DNA of 64,000 nt from Ophiobolus disseminans. Its lineage: Eukaryota > Ascomycota > Dothideomycetes > Pleosporales > Phaeosphaeriaceae. Below, piece by piece: positions 44,328-56,000 of the stretch. Position 1 is the stretch's first letter, and the number at the start of each line of letters is the position of its first letter. The stretch spans positions 549,530 through 613,529 of the forward strand of contig MU006221.1 of the NCBI GenBank assembly GCA_010093685.1. The letters are read 5' to 3'. Both the position numbers and the translations under genes were made by a program. The notes beneath the pieces were generated by a model. The model did not search any database and was not told the origin of the DNA. It was given only the letters and a program-made list of their open reading frames with translations.

Positions 44328-45173
44328 TCAAGGACACCCGAGGGTGTCACCATATTTCGCAAACATGGGAGTCTTTTTTGTGTCCCTACCTCTTGTATGG
44401 TCGCAAGGTAGCCACGGCGCATCCGACACAGTGTGTACCTCAACCTCGACACCTTTATCCTTGAGCAGTCCTTGCAGCACGTCCATAACAGAGAGTTTGA
44501 CGTGATGCTCTGCAGTTTCGCGCTTAATTTGGGGAGTAGTACGCGCTGTGAGGCTGCAAACAACTGTGAGAGTCTGCAAGGCCGGGAGCAGGGTGAACAT
44601 CTCGAACTTTTCGGCACTGATGTTGACCTGGTATCCGTTGTTGATCCAGTCCCTATTATTTCCGAAACTGTAGCCCCAGATAGCGGTGTAGTCCTCCTTT
44701 GTGATGAGGTGTCCGAAATGCATGCGAATTTTCAAGCGCCGGAGTCGTGTGCACTTGCGGAGAAGAGGGACCAAGTCGGGGGATGGCTCGAAATGAGAAC
44801 CATCGAGATTGAGCGTGGCAATTTCGGCACTACCCTCTGAGCCGACATCCTTTAGGAAGCTGGTATGGCTGTGCATATAGTCTCCTTTAACTTCGAAACT
44901 GTTGTTGGAGAAGAAGAAGCCTCGGCACTCCTTGCGCAGGGCGCGATTCACTTTTGACATTGATACAAGCTGATTTGCCGCTCTTGGCTCTTCTGTGGTT
45001 CGCGGCGCTTCAACGGAACGATAATAATCGAGTATATGCGAATACGATCTGTGCATGAATCGGTTCTTCATACTTCCATAACGGGCGACGACAGTACCCT
45101 CGTCCACCAAGACATAACCATAGATAGTGTTTCGAATCTCTCCGGGAAGATCGAATACTGTGACACGCTTCAT
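44328..45173 (-). CDS. F-box-like protein, paralogue 2
   Basis: A single exon of 281 residues from the ATG at 45173 (MKRVTVFDLPGEIRNTIYGY). The frame is open for 31 more codons upstream but has no ATG. Shared with the paralogue at 43024-43751: 'VVARYGSM', 'NRALRKECRGFFFSNNSF', 'EIATLNLDGSHF', 'RLKIRMHFGHLITKEDY', 'KFEMFTLLPALQTLTV'. The pair is a tandem duplication about 1.4 kb apart in the same orientation. The family is large in dothideomycete genomes and has no assigned function. This copy seems intact except for the uncertain 5' end. Confidence 0.65.
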   Translation of the reverse strand: MKRVTVFDLPGEIRNTIYGYVLVDEGTVVARYGSMKNRFMHRSYSHILDYYRSVEAPRTTEEPRAANQLVSMSKVNRALRKECRGFFFSNNSFEVKGDYMHSHTSFLKDVGSEGSAEIATLNLDGSHFEPSPDLVPLLRKCTRLRRLKIRMHFGHLITKEDYTAIWGYSFGNNRDWINNGYQVNISAEKFEMFTLLPALQTLTVVCSLTARTTPQIKRETAEHHVKLSVMDVLQGLLKDKGVEVEVHTVSDAPWLPCDHTRGRDTKKTPMFAKYGDTLGCP

Positions 45174-46305
45174 GCTGACAATAAACTTTTTTTGCCCCAC
45201 CTTCTGAATGCGCTTTTGAACAATGGCATGGACAGCGCGCTGTTTCTTGGCAAGTTCAAATTCCAAATGTCCATGTCCTGCGATGCGCTACTTTCAAAAC
45301 GAAGTGAAGCTGAGAAGGGCGTGAGGGTTTGAAAGTGCGAGCAGGAGGCAAGTGCGATGAGAGCGGCCTGATTAATTTAAACCACTTATTTTTAGCCGAA
45401 CTAAGCCTATCCAGTTAGTGAGCTGGCCTAACAGAGCCATCGCAAAATGCATCCAAGTCACACTGAATTTGAGTTTGGATCTTCTAAAAGTCCTTTAGTT
45501 TGTGGTTAACTCAATTGATATGTTGGTTGTTCATTACTGTGTTAAGAGCTAATAGCGCTTTGCAGTGGTTGAAATGCGTAAAAAGTCTTAGGAGTACAAA
45601 CTAGACAGTAGAATACATAAGTAACGAAGTCAGGATCGATGCATTATAGCTCAAGCGCGATTTGGATGGCCATTTACGTCGAGCTCTAGTCATTTGATAT
45701 CATTCTCGATGTCGTAAGAGAAGAGGGCGTGGCAGAACCTTAGGCAAGGCCCTCCTAGAAAGACTGCCGTTAGGTCCCAACTTTTGGGGAACTCAAGGAG
45801 AGAAAGTTGTGGCTAAGCTAACTAGCCGCAGCATGTAAAATGACGTTATCTAGAGCACTGATTTATGGAGGGTACGCAGCTGCTGCTTAACGAGTGTGAA
45901 TTGTGGCCTCTCATGAAAGATTACGGAACAGGTATCTTTGGTAGTCATACTATGAGTTAGCTCGAAATTCAGTGCAGTGGGCAATCCAGTATAGAGGTGT
46001 TGACTTATTTTAAGAAGTTATATATGGCACGAAAGCCCAGGCGAACTTGACTAGAGCCCGTTATCGGCTCCCGGAAGCACATGAGCAAGCGCTCAGTATA
46101 TCAGCATGCAGAGGTATTATTAACAGTGGTTGATGAGTCAAAGAGGACGATTACATCCTATTAGCTGTTTTAGTAAATGTGACAAATTACACCTATCCCG
46201 CAATTACTTAAAAGTTCCTACAGGAAAACGTATAAATTGAGGCATGCTCCTGATTATCTCTGAGACAATTGTCAACGAAGCCTTCGATTCAACCGCGCTC
46301 CGAGA
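45174..46305. other. AT-richer intergenic stretch, probably degraded
   Basis: About 1.1 kb that looks more AT-rich than the flanks, with many TpA dinucleotides and stops in every frame. This fits RIP-degraded or relic DNA, but no transposon ends or coding motifs were recognised. Confidence 0.4.
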
Positions 46306-47801
46306 AAATTGAAGACTCTATTTACTTCCTTAGCGCTCTGGTTTCTCGTGCCGCTCGCCTCCAGTCGTTATTTGAACTCAGCAGATTCTGAGTTTAATCT
46401 TTCCTCGGTCATTGGCCCAGGGTCACCAGAGGACAAGCTACCCGAGTCTCCTAAACTTCCTGGTGGTGCTGTCGAGGGAACGGCTGCAACTCAAGCCAAT
46501 TCACACTGGGGCCCGAGGGGTATCGCAGAGGAAGCAGAATTGCACGCAGCTCATGCCAAAGGCAATCAGCGACATTGCCTCATGAACGACACCAACGCGC
46601 AGGCCGGGCAAGCGTGGCCGGATCCATATGATCGGATACCAAAATCCGCACGTAGCCCCTGGGTTGATACCATGGCTATGCTGATTACATTCGATCGTCG
46701 GTATTGATATAGAGCGCTAATCTTATCGTACAGACGAGTTAGCTCGATGGAATTGAGCCGAGGGCAAATACGACCAGGACGAGAACTGCGATTTCTTTAG
46801 CGGTACCAACAGAATTCCTCAAGCACTTGCCGCACTACAACTCAGTACATTTCCCCACTACAAAGCTGGAGACAATATGTGCTATGCCGTTGAACATAGA
46901 GATGAACACCTACCGGATCATGCGCCCGATACGTACACGGTTGATGGAAAGTAATATCGGGTAAGTTGCATCATCCAGGATGTAACCTGACAGCTAATAG
47001 TATGTTAGCGGACTCACGGATTCGCTCGTTTTGCTCTCAATCAAACACAAGGAGGTGAGTGACCGTGTGCAGCAAAAAGTCAAAAGTATAACTGGCGTTC
47101 GATTTTCTTCGCAGCCATCTACGCGCAGAATCTAGAGTCTCCAAAGCACGCGGCGCGCAAGGCCCGGTGCAAACCACCAAGCAAGAGCGAGCTCCCTGGA
47201 ATGTTCCTTATGTCTGATGTCATCTGGGCCTACTGGGCGCGCAATCATCCCAATGTTGCGAATCTGCGATATTACTTCGCCAACAACATTCTAAATGAGG
47301 ATACTTTGCGTGTTATCGCGAAAATCCTGAAGGATGAGACACTGCCAGACGTGCCACATTGGCCTGGGCTCAGGTTCGAGGAAAACGAATCCGAATTCGA
47401 GGCGCTCCTAGGTATGAAAAATGATCTCTTCCATGGCTTATCAAGCTGTTATTTCCACCTATAATTGGCTATATGACTGACTGAATGCCCTGCTAGGAAC
47501 TCCAATCGGCGCCACAATTGCCTACATACTCATTCAGCACAAAGCGCAGCTTGGCATAAAGCTCATCAAATCTATCGCTATTTTCCGAGATGACGCGACA
47601 AAGGATCAGGATGCAGAGGTGCAGTTACTGTTCACTGTTGGTGACGTCGACTGGGAGCCTGAAGACGATGCCTCAACGAGTGGCTCGCAGGCTCTTCGAG
47701 TACATCATGTCGAGGTGCGCAGCCACGGGAATAACATTCTGAGGATACACGAATTCAGGAGGGGTGTCGACGAAATAGAACATCTGAGAAGCAAGTTGTA
47801 G
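46306..47801 (+). pseudogene. Decayed gene for a putative secreted hypothetical protein
   Basis: The reading starts at a TTG where an ATG would be expected, followed by a signal-peptide-like 'KTLFTSLALWFLVPLASSRY'. A second exon (about 46732-46950) has an in-frame TGA ('ELARWN', stop, 'AEGKYDQDENC') and an in-frame TAA before 'YR'. Further exons follow with good splice sites: 'THGFARFALNQTQG' joined to 'AIYAQNLESPKHAARKARCK', then 'DVIWAYWARNHPN' to 'EFEALLG', then 'TPIGATIAYILIQHKAQLG' to the stop at 47801. The last part matches a pattern seen in fungal hypothetical proteins (GTP-G---A-LLIQHKAQLG). The stops fit C-to-T changes. Function unknown. Confidence 0.5.
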
Positions 47802-48862
47802 TTGCTCAGGACTTGGAGGATGAGGCAAAGAAGCACGATGGAAAATTTTCCAGGTCGTAGGATACGGGCACGACGAATGGAGAGTTTTGTAGTACAAGAA
47901 GCGAGTTTTATATTGCATCTCATGCCTGTGTGAAGGCGGAAGGGAATACAGCGAGACGATCAACGCGCAGCTCACGTGCACTTCGCCTGCAGTTAGCGGC
48001 TTGGCAAACGCGCGCCCGCCAGTCTTCACCGTCCCAGAACAACACTCGAAGCTAGAACTCCCTCAAATTGCATCGAGGCATCGCTACAGCGTGCGAATCG
48101 TAGATGAACCACTCAAATCCATGTCATTCGTGTTGATCAAGCAGACTTCCCAGCTGAATGATCGATGTCGCTCCTTCTCCGGCACCGCGGCACCACAATC
48201 TCACTAACACCACTCCCTACGGCCAGTCTTCACGTTATTCTCGGAAGACTCGGAACCTTTCCGTCACTCTAAGGGATCCTTCACCCTTGGTAAGGCACGC
48301 AAGGTTTCCAAACGTGGATGATGCAACTCGGCACTTAGCCGCCCCACAGAACCTCAAACAGCAGACTACGCAACAGTGTGCCTAGCGACAAGGCTGTCAA
48401 ACAAGGCGACGTGAAACGGGCATACATCTTGGCTTTACTAGCCTGACGGCCGTGCATTCCGTGATGCTATTTGTGATTGGTCGGAGTTTGGTGTAATGTG
48501 GGAACGGTTGTCTACTTTGCAGGGTTGAGCATGATGGGTTGCGAATATAAGCATGTAGATGGAAGGAAGAGGGTGAGAAGGGTGAAGCATCTTACGTACT
48601 GGGCATACGTACCAAGCATAGCATAGTTCAGAGAGGGTGAACGTTTATATGGTCTCGACGGGCCCAGGAGGTAAGGTATCTCAGCACAACTCTTTCTCGT
48701 TCTTTTCTAATTGTTATTCTTTTTCTGATCAACCGCAGAGCGGTCGTCAATTTAGTCGCTATACGCTCTTTAGAATTTCTCACATACCGCTGAGCGGTTT
48801 CTATTCGCCAATTCCTTCGCCTAGATACCTTTCTGTCTGCTGCACGCATGAAGCTTTGCAAC
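47802..48862. promoter_or_regulatory. Intergenic region upstream of the cupredoxin gene
   Basis: About 1.06 kb without coding signal. The 150 bp before the cupredoxin ATG is pyrimidine-rich (TTTCTC and TTCTTTTC tracts), as in highly expressed fungal genes. Confidence 0.4.
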
Positions 48863-49582
48863 ATGAAGTCCACCATCATCTCTCTCTTCCTAATCGCATC
48901 CGCACTCGCCCTACCAAATCCGTCAAGCAAGACTACACGACTCCCTACCATCCATGGTACTTGCCGTCCCCTCCTACCTCCCTCTATAATCCTCTAACAG
49001 CCTGCAGCCCGCCCACACCGCCGCGCCAACCAAATCATCCCCGTCGTAGTCGGTGGCCCCCAGGATACCTTCGTCCCCAACTCCGTCGTCGCAGCCTTAG
49101 GTGATGTCATTCAATTCCAATTCTCCAATGGCAACCACACCGTCACGCAATCCACTGCAGACACCGCTTGCACACCCATGCAAGGCGGCGTGCACAGTGG
49201 TCACATACCCTTCGAAGACGGACAAACCGACGTCGGAACATTCAACATGCCCGTGACAAGCACGGAGCCAATGTTCTTGTATTGCGCGACAGGCCCGCAT
49301 TGCCAGGAAGGACAGGTCATGGTTGTGAACGCGGCGAATGCGCAGCAGGTGGCAGAGTATTCCAAGGTATCGCAGGGGACGGAGAAAAGCACGGATGGGA
49401 CGGATGTTGTGGGTGGCACAGCTGGGAAGATCGGACTGGATATTGCGGCGTTTGTGCCGGCGCCGCCGGAGGAAGAAGGGGCTGGTGGAGGACCGCCGGC
49501 TGGAGAAGCTCCAGCGGCAGGCGGGGAGACGCCTGCCGAAGGAGAAACACCAGCGGAGGGTGAAGCGCCAGCGAAGCTATAA
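48863..49582 (+). CDS. Secreted cupredoxin (plastocyanin-like blue copper protein)
   Basis: Two exons (48863-48956, 49008-49582) give 222 residues. The intron is 48957-49007 (GTACTT, CTCTAAC branch, TGCAG). The ATG at 48863 gives an ideal signal peptide (MKSTIISLFLIASALA); an in-frame ATG at 48848 would add five residues. The cupredoxin fold runs from 'IIPVVVGGPQDTFVPNSVVA' to 'EGQVMVVNAA'. A full type I copper ligand set is visible: His in 'NGNHTVTQ', then Cys, His and Met in 'YCATGPHCQEGQVM'. The tail is Gly/Pro/Glu-rich (GETPAEGETPAEGEAPAKL) with no hydrophobic GPI signal. Family members are extracellular or wall-associated; no substrate is known. Confidence 0.88.
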
Positions 49583-50563
49583 TTTCAATACGCTCTCACA
49601 CATCCATCACTCTACATCATCCAGCCAAACAATCCCACTCGAAAACGAATAGCAAACGCCCTCTCGCCCTCCATAATACCAAATCGTCTCTCCATAGCAC
49701 TGAGTCTCTGCCCTCAATTTTCTTCTCTCCTCTTGTAGCGCGTATAAGTTTACATTCCGCCACACGCTGCAGTCTGAACTCCTCCTCTACATACCCTTAA
49801 CCTCCACTTTCCCACCCCCCATGAAGAATAACCCTCTCACTCACTACATACACACACTAGACATCCTACACAGCAATAAACCACTTCAAAAACTTGACAC
49901 AAAATAGGAATATTTAAAGACTTTCCGTCACACATCCAGTCTGACTAACTTAAACTCCTATGTTGAGGTAAACATACATGGCATGCGCCTGCCTCACGCT
50001 TCGAAATATACACGCGCTTGAAGCTGTGCTTGTAGTCTTCCGCAATGTCTAAGGCTAGCAAGGAAAGCGCTCTTTGCGGTGCACTGCGTGGCCACAGGGT
50101 TAAGATATCCTTGTGATAGAGTGAAATAAAGTGTCAATTGCACGGTACAATAATATAAGCCAGAATGTTGAGCTCCGTTCGTCAGTCGTAGTACAACCAT
50201 CAAGTCTACTGAAACGCCGAGTAAGCACGTCCTCCCACCACACTCCCCAAAAAACACGCGTCCATCAAAATCACTCCCGCACCATTCCCACGTAATCACA
50301 CAACAAACAAAACCAAAGCCCATGTGCATCTATGCTCGTAAAGAATCCATTCGCCGTCTCAAAAAGGGGGTATATATCGCGCAATCATATACAATAGAAC
50401 GACTTGTGAACGTTCAAAACGTGTCCATCTCCACATTCAAATCCCGGCCCAGCAGGACCTTACATCCAAACCATTAGAAACCATCGTATCGCATATTTGC
50501 CTACGAAGCCGAGTCATATCCACCGACCACTCCGATCGGATTGCCGCGGATACACCCAGACAC
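49583..50563. other. Convergent 3' flanks, no gene seen
   Basis: 980 bp between the ends of the cupredoxin (plus) and GH72 (minus) genes. AT-rich runs suit transcript ends. No coding frame with family signal. Confidence 0.45.
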
Positions 50564-52266
50564 CTAGATAAGCAGCGCCGCAAGACCCAGTACGACCCAA
50601 GGAAGCGCACTGCCATCGACTTTAGATGCGGCGCCCTTCTGGCTCTCCTGGGGCTGAGTTGGCGCGCCGGACGTGGTGCTGGGCGTCGTGGTCTGGCCGC
50701 CAGGGCCATTAACCCCATCACCTGACAGGCGGTTGAGCTCCAGGCCCTGCACGAGCGCGCCGTTGCTGCCGAAGACCTGTTGCTTGGGCTTTGTTGCGGT
50801 GACGTCAACCAATTTGCCGATTTTTGGTGAGCTGATGCCGTTGTCAATGAGTTGCTGGCACCCAGGGCAGACAGCCGGAATCGAGAAGTTTTTGCTAAAG
50901 TTCTGCGCCGATATGAGGCTGGAAGCGCAATTGGGTGGCTTGATGCTAGTGCTGGCTGGGTTTGTCGACTGGATGAGGTCCCTGTCTAGGCGGTTGTACT
51001 GTCCTTGCAGGTTGTCGTAGTCTTTGCGGAGTGACACGGAGCCGTTGCTGTTCACCACAACTAAGCCGTAATCCTGCTCCTCCTGGGTGTACTCGTAGAC
51101 GAGGCCGCCACTCAGTGCCGTCATTTCCTTCCCATAGAGGGCCTGCACCTCGGTAAATGCCCGGGGAGGGACCTTGTTGCAGCCGTATTCGCTGAACTGT
51201 TTGAAGTTAGCAACTGTTCATAGTAATGGCTGGAAACGTTTGCAGAGTTTTGTAGCTGTCATTTGGCAGGCACAAAACTAAGAATACATCCAGGACAACG
51301 TCAACTTACAAAGACTGGGATGGCCGACTGGTTGAACATGGTGACCAGGTCTTGGTAGCCCGATGTCTGGAGAGTGGCATCGGCGCCACACCAGCTGTAC
51401 GAGTTGAGGCCGAAGAAGTCGGAAGAAGAGGCATCGTCGTCATGGGTGCACTGCATGTAGGCCCACGTGTCTTGTAGAATCTCGCGGACGTCGGCGGCGG
51501 AGTATCCGACTGGGATCGTGCGGCTGACGTGCTTCTTGATGTAGTTCTTGAGGTCGCGTTGGACAGCCTAGGAATTGTCAGCTCAGATACATGAGAATAG
51601 CTAGGACACACTAACGCGAATGTATTGTGGGTTGAATTGAGCCGTGTTCAGGTCATTCATGACCTCGTTCGCCGAGAAAAAGGCCAGCGTGTTGGGGAAG
51701 TTCTTGAAGTTCTCGACGACGCCGAAGACGCGCGTAAGGTATTCGGCATGGTAGCTCGTCCAGGGCTCGGCACGGTTGATGCTCTCGCCTCCCAGTGGCG
51801 AGTTGACGTCGAGGATCATGTAGATGCCGGCCGAGTTGAAGATGGAGGCGCAGGCGGAATGGTCGAGCTTGGGGTCGACATTGTAGACGCGGATTGTGTT
51901 GACCTGGGCATTGTCAGTATGGGCATGCCTGGATATCCCGCAACATTGGACGTACACCAAGCCTCTGCATCAGGGCGGCGTCCCGCAAGCACACGTCGGC
52001 GTCGGAGAGGACATCCTTGCCCTCGTTCGGCTTGTATGAGGCTTGACCTCCGGGCTGGTAGTCGACGCCAATGATCATCAACCGCTTGTTCGTGACCGTG
52101 TCGACAAAGTCCTGGCCGCGGACCTCGACGGGGTGCACGGCATTCGCAATGGCCGTGAAGAGGGCGGGCAGTAGCGCGAGCGAGCAGAGTGGCTGTCAGG
52201 CGTTAGCTATCGATACACGATGCATGATTCAGCGGAGCAGCCATCTTCGGAACGTACCGAGAGCAT
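50564..52266 (-). CDS. GPI-anchored 1,3-beta-glucanosyltransferase (GH72, Gas/Gel family)
   Basis: Five exons give 474 residues: 52266-52258 (9 nt), 52192-51956, 51903-51616, 51567-51310, 51196-50564. Introns are 48-113 bp, all GT-AG. Signal peptide: MLSPLCSLALLPALFTAIA. The GH72 domain starts 'GQDFVDTVTNKRLMIIGVDY'. The acid/base Glu is in 'FFSANEVMND' and the nucleophile Glu in 'VFFSEYGCN' (across the last junction). A Ser/Thr/Pro/Gly-rich region and a hydrophobic tail (ALPWVVLGLAALLI) form the GPI signal. No Cys-rich X8/CBM43 domain follows, so it is a short-type member. Known role: elongates and branches cell-wall beta-1,3-glucan at the plasma membrane. Confidence 0.92.
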
Positions 52267-53077
52267 TGCAGCGGATGTGCCTGGAGAACGAATGACAGTC
52301 CAAAAAGCGACGGTGAACCGTGGTACAAGCCTGTACTGCTCTTATATTGTTGACTCCAAGTACCGTATCGCGTCAACAAAGCAGGATGCACTAATCTAGC
52401 TGCAGGGAATTGCACGCGGGTTGGATGCCGCGGAAGGCCGAGCCGAGCAATCAGCAACGGAACAAGCGTATGCGCCAAAAAACGAGTGGCAAGTCTGTCG
52501 AGCTGAAAATAATGGCCAAAGTGTGTGTGGTGAAGGAGAAGAAGCGGACAACAGCCTCGAGGACATCGTGCAGCGCCAATTGCGCAAACGGGAAGTTGCA
52601 GTGGCCGCCGTGTGTGCTGCTCTCACCAAATATGTGACGCCATTTCCGAACTCGCGAGCAAGGATGGCAGGGACGCGTTCATAGACTGCCAACTACCCAC
52701 CAATCGAAGTACTGGAAGCTCCGTTTTCTCTCTTGGCGTGTTGGTCTTGCTGGTGTCTGCATATACGCACGTCATGTTAGTTTGCTCAGGTAGTCGACCT
52801 TTGCTATCCTCAATTCTCGCATCCAGGACACAGGGGCGCCTGTGATCACAACCGCGCAGTGTCTGTCGCACTTGCGCGCCAGTCGTAGATTAGCAGGCGC
52901 ACTCGACCACAGTCCCAAACTTGGAAAACTCAACCTCGTTAGCGGCTACTTAGATGGTCAATGTGGATCATGAACGGCTATGCGGAAGCTTGATGCAGTG
53001 TAAAGATAAATGACTCGTGCGCTCACACTACCATACCATCTATCGTCCCACCAACGCCCTCACCACAGTAAGAATAA
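52267..53077. promoter_or_regulatory. GH72 promoter region with TATA-like element
   Basis: About 810 bp between the GH72 start and the GEA 3' end. On the minus strand an ATATAAG motif at 52347-52341 lies about 75 bp before the GH72 ATG. Plus-strand open frames here show no signal. Confidence 0.4.
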
Positions 53078-56000
53078 CTAACCCTCAGTCTTCGTAATCC
53101 CAGCGTCGCCTTCCCCATCATCCTCGTCATCTTCCTCATCGTCCACTTTCTCATCATCCACCTTCGCAGCTTCCTTACCCTTGTTTCTAACAGGCAATTC
53201 CTTCTCCCTCTTTGGCTTACCCGCCTCCTCAGGGAAGAGCTCTGCAAAGAAGTTCGGCAGAAATCTATTCACGCGCTTCCACGTTTCATTCCAGAGTTCC
53301 TCCTGCTCGGGCTTCTCATCAGGTGGTGCAAGATAGCCGCCGTTGGAGAGGACGAGGAGCATGTTTTTAAGGTTTTCGGACACGGCTTCTTCCTGTTGCT
53401 GTATTAGCCATGTGTCCAAAGTAAGGAGCTGAAGATGGTGACTTACGAGGTTATCGCCCTGCCCGCTGTTGATCAGGCGATCCATGATGGTGACGATCTT
53501 CAGCCACAGGTCCAGCAGTTCCTTGCCACCCATATCGCCTAGCAACACCAAGTAATGCAGGAACACCTTGCTCAACAATGTCGCCGCGCGAACTCTGGTT
53601 TCGCTCATGCCCAACGGATCGGACTGATACACCTCCGGCTTGAGGAGCTGTGTGATAAGCGGGAATAAGACTTCGTTGAAGATGGCGATCCACTCTTTGT
53701 GATCCGGCGATGCGAGGTCGTTGGATAGCAAAGTGCGTTGCATGGATGAAAACGCTTGTTGACGGATCTCGCGACACGGGTTAAGACATTGGTGGGCGAG
53801 TGTCTTGAGGATGGGCGACCAGTATGCTGTCCATGCTGCACTATTGTCAGCCTTGCTAAGAAAAAGGCAAACATTGACATACCTTCAGTGCTTTCGAGAT
53901 GCGACTGCTCGATGAAGTTGGGCACCCTACCGCTCAACTGAAACACTATGCTCATAGCTGTACTTCCTCGAACGACAACCTCGTTACTCTCAGGCTTCTT
54001 CGCCTTTGGTCCCTTGCCGCGTCTCGTGGCTTGGTCATACAACTGCTCTTCTCTTGCACCGACTTGAGCTGCTGTCGCAAACTCATTCAACAGCGCAATT
54101 GCAGCCTCGTAGTTGTCTGCTGTAATGCTCGGCTGCGATGATGTGGTCAGATCCTCGACGAGTGCGAACACATCGCCAGCAGCCTCTGAGACGCCCGAGA
54201 GCCTACTCAGGATGGTCCAGAAGTCGGGCGAGCCAGCAAGCTCACTTCGCAGCGCGTTGGGACCTTTGCAGCAGTCTGTCAAACCCTTGAGAATAGGCTG
54301 TGAGCACTCGTTCAGTAGCGCATCGTTGAATTTGGAGAAGGTGTGAAGGAGGACCGGCGCGCGAATGAAGTCGTAGTCCTAACAATATTAGTGCGAGTGA
54401 GTGGCATTCTGTCGATCCACTTACGTTACTAGCCTTGAGGAGACTCAGAAGGTAGTACACGGAGCGCGCCACAACTACAGGGTGATGCTTCGATGTATCC
54501 CTAATTACACTTGCCAAAGCATCCGTAACATCCTTGGCAAGCTCCTTGACGGTCTCGTCATCACGTAGCGCAAGTACGGTAGCCAGCTCAAGCACGAACA
54601 CGAGGCTGGGATCATACAGTGGGCCCTTGCCTGCCTTCCTTGTACCATTCGGTCGTGGAGCTGCGCCTGGAATCTCTGGCTTCACTACAATGACTCGTGG
54701 TGAGCCATCTTCGGGAATATGCTCGAGTAGCGAAGTCAGCAATGAGCGTAGCGATTCAACTGGTAGCTGGCTGATGTTTGCAAGAATGTCCTCAAAGTGG
54801 CATTCCTTGACCGTGTCGACAGTGCACAGCGTGTATTCGATCTCCTGGTCTGATGGCTCTGGAGGCTCATCGTTCGCAAAACTCGACACGTAGGAAGTTA
54901 ATGCGGAAAAGATGCCCGTATCGGCAGGCCGCTCGGCACGATCGATGATCTGAGCCGGGTTTTGAAGGGGTATAGCTGGTAAAGCAAGAGTCTTCTGAAA
55001 GGACAAGAAGTAGGGCGGGATTAGGGAGTTAACAAAGAGGTTGACCATGATGCGAATGAGCTGCGATTATTAGTATCGGGGCAACAGCGTTGATATTATA
55101 GCTTACATGGTTCCATCCGTCTCGTATCGAAGCCTCGTTGCCCTTGATCACCTGGAACAGCACAACAGTCGCCAATTGTGCCCTGCCATCACGCCCAAAC
55201 CTCACAGCTGTCTCGCTGACCATTACGCTCTTCTTATCAGCTTGCACTTCCGTGTTTAGCGATGTACTTGGTGGCACATCTGGCGCCAATGTACTGATGT
55301 ACGACAGGCATGAAATGATACGGTCCAAGGCGTCGGTCAATTTGTACTTTGCTGCTATCTGAGCACATTGATCGAAGCCCAGCACAACGCGCGAAAAGAC
55401 GGCATCATCTGTGGCGGACATGAAGACGTACGACAAAGTCGCTACGATTGGCTTCCAGGTTGCGGCAAACATGTCTGCATCGTAGATGTTGGTGTCGCAA
55501 ATAACGAGGTCCGCAGTCGACTGCACCTTGACTAACAAGTCCTTCCAGGCGTGGTCGTAGGCATCTCGGTTATTGTGTTCCTCAGGCAAGATTATCTCCC
55601 GCGTCTTGATCGATTCATACATGGCTCTAAGGAATTCGGCATCGAAGTCTTTTCCTTGATTCACTCCTCGAAGATTTTTCGTAAAGTCTTCATATCGCAT
55701 TCGCTTTTCCTTTTGCACATTTGGATTATGCTGATCAGTGTTGAGCATGATAACTGCATAGGTGAGAACAAAGATAGCATCTTTGTCTGTAATGCCTTCC
55801 GGCTTTGCCATCTCGATGTAACGCTCAGAGAAAACCGTGACGATGCGCTCAATAAGAGCTGATTCGCCCGGAAGACGAAAGGAGTGCAACAGCTGGCGAA
55901 GGGCCTCGTCTAGTCGCTGACCGGTAAAGTCGAACAAGTCGATGAATGTTTTAAGGATTGCTTCGCTGCCCTTCTTTGATATAAACTCTCCCAGTACCTT

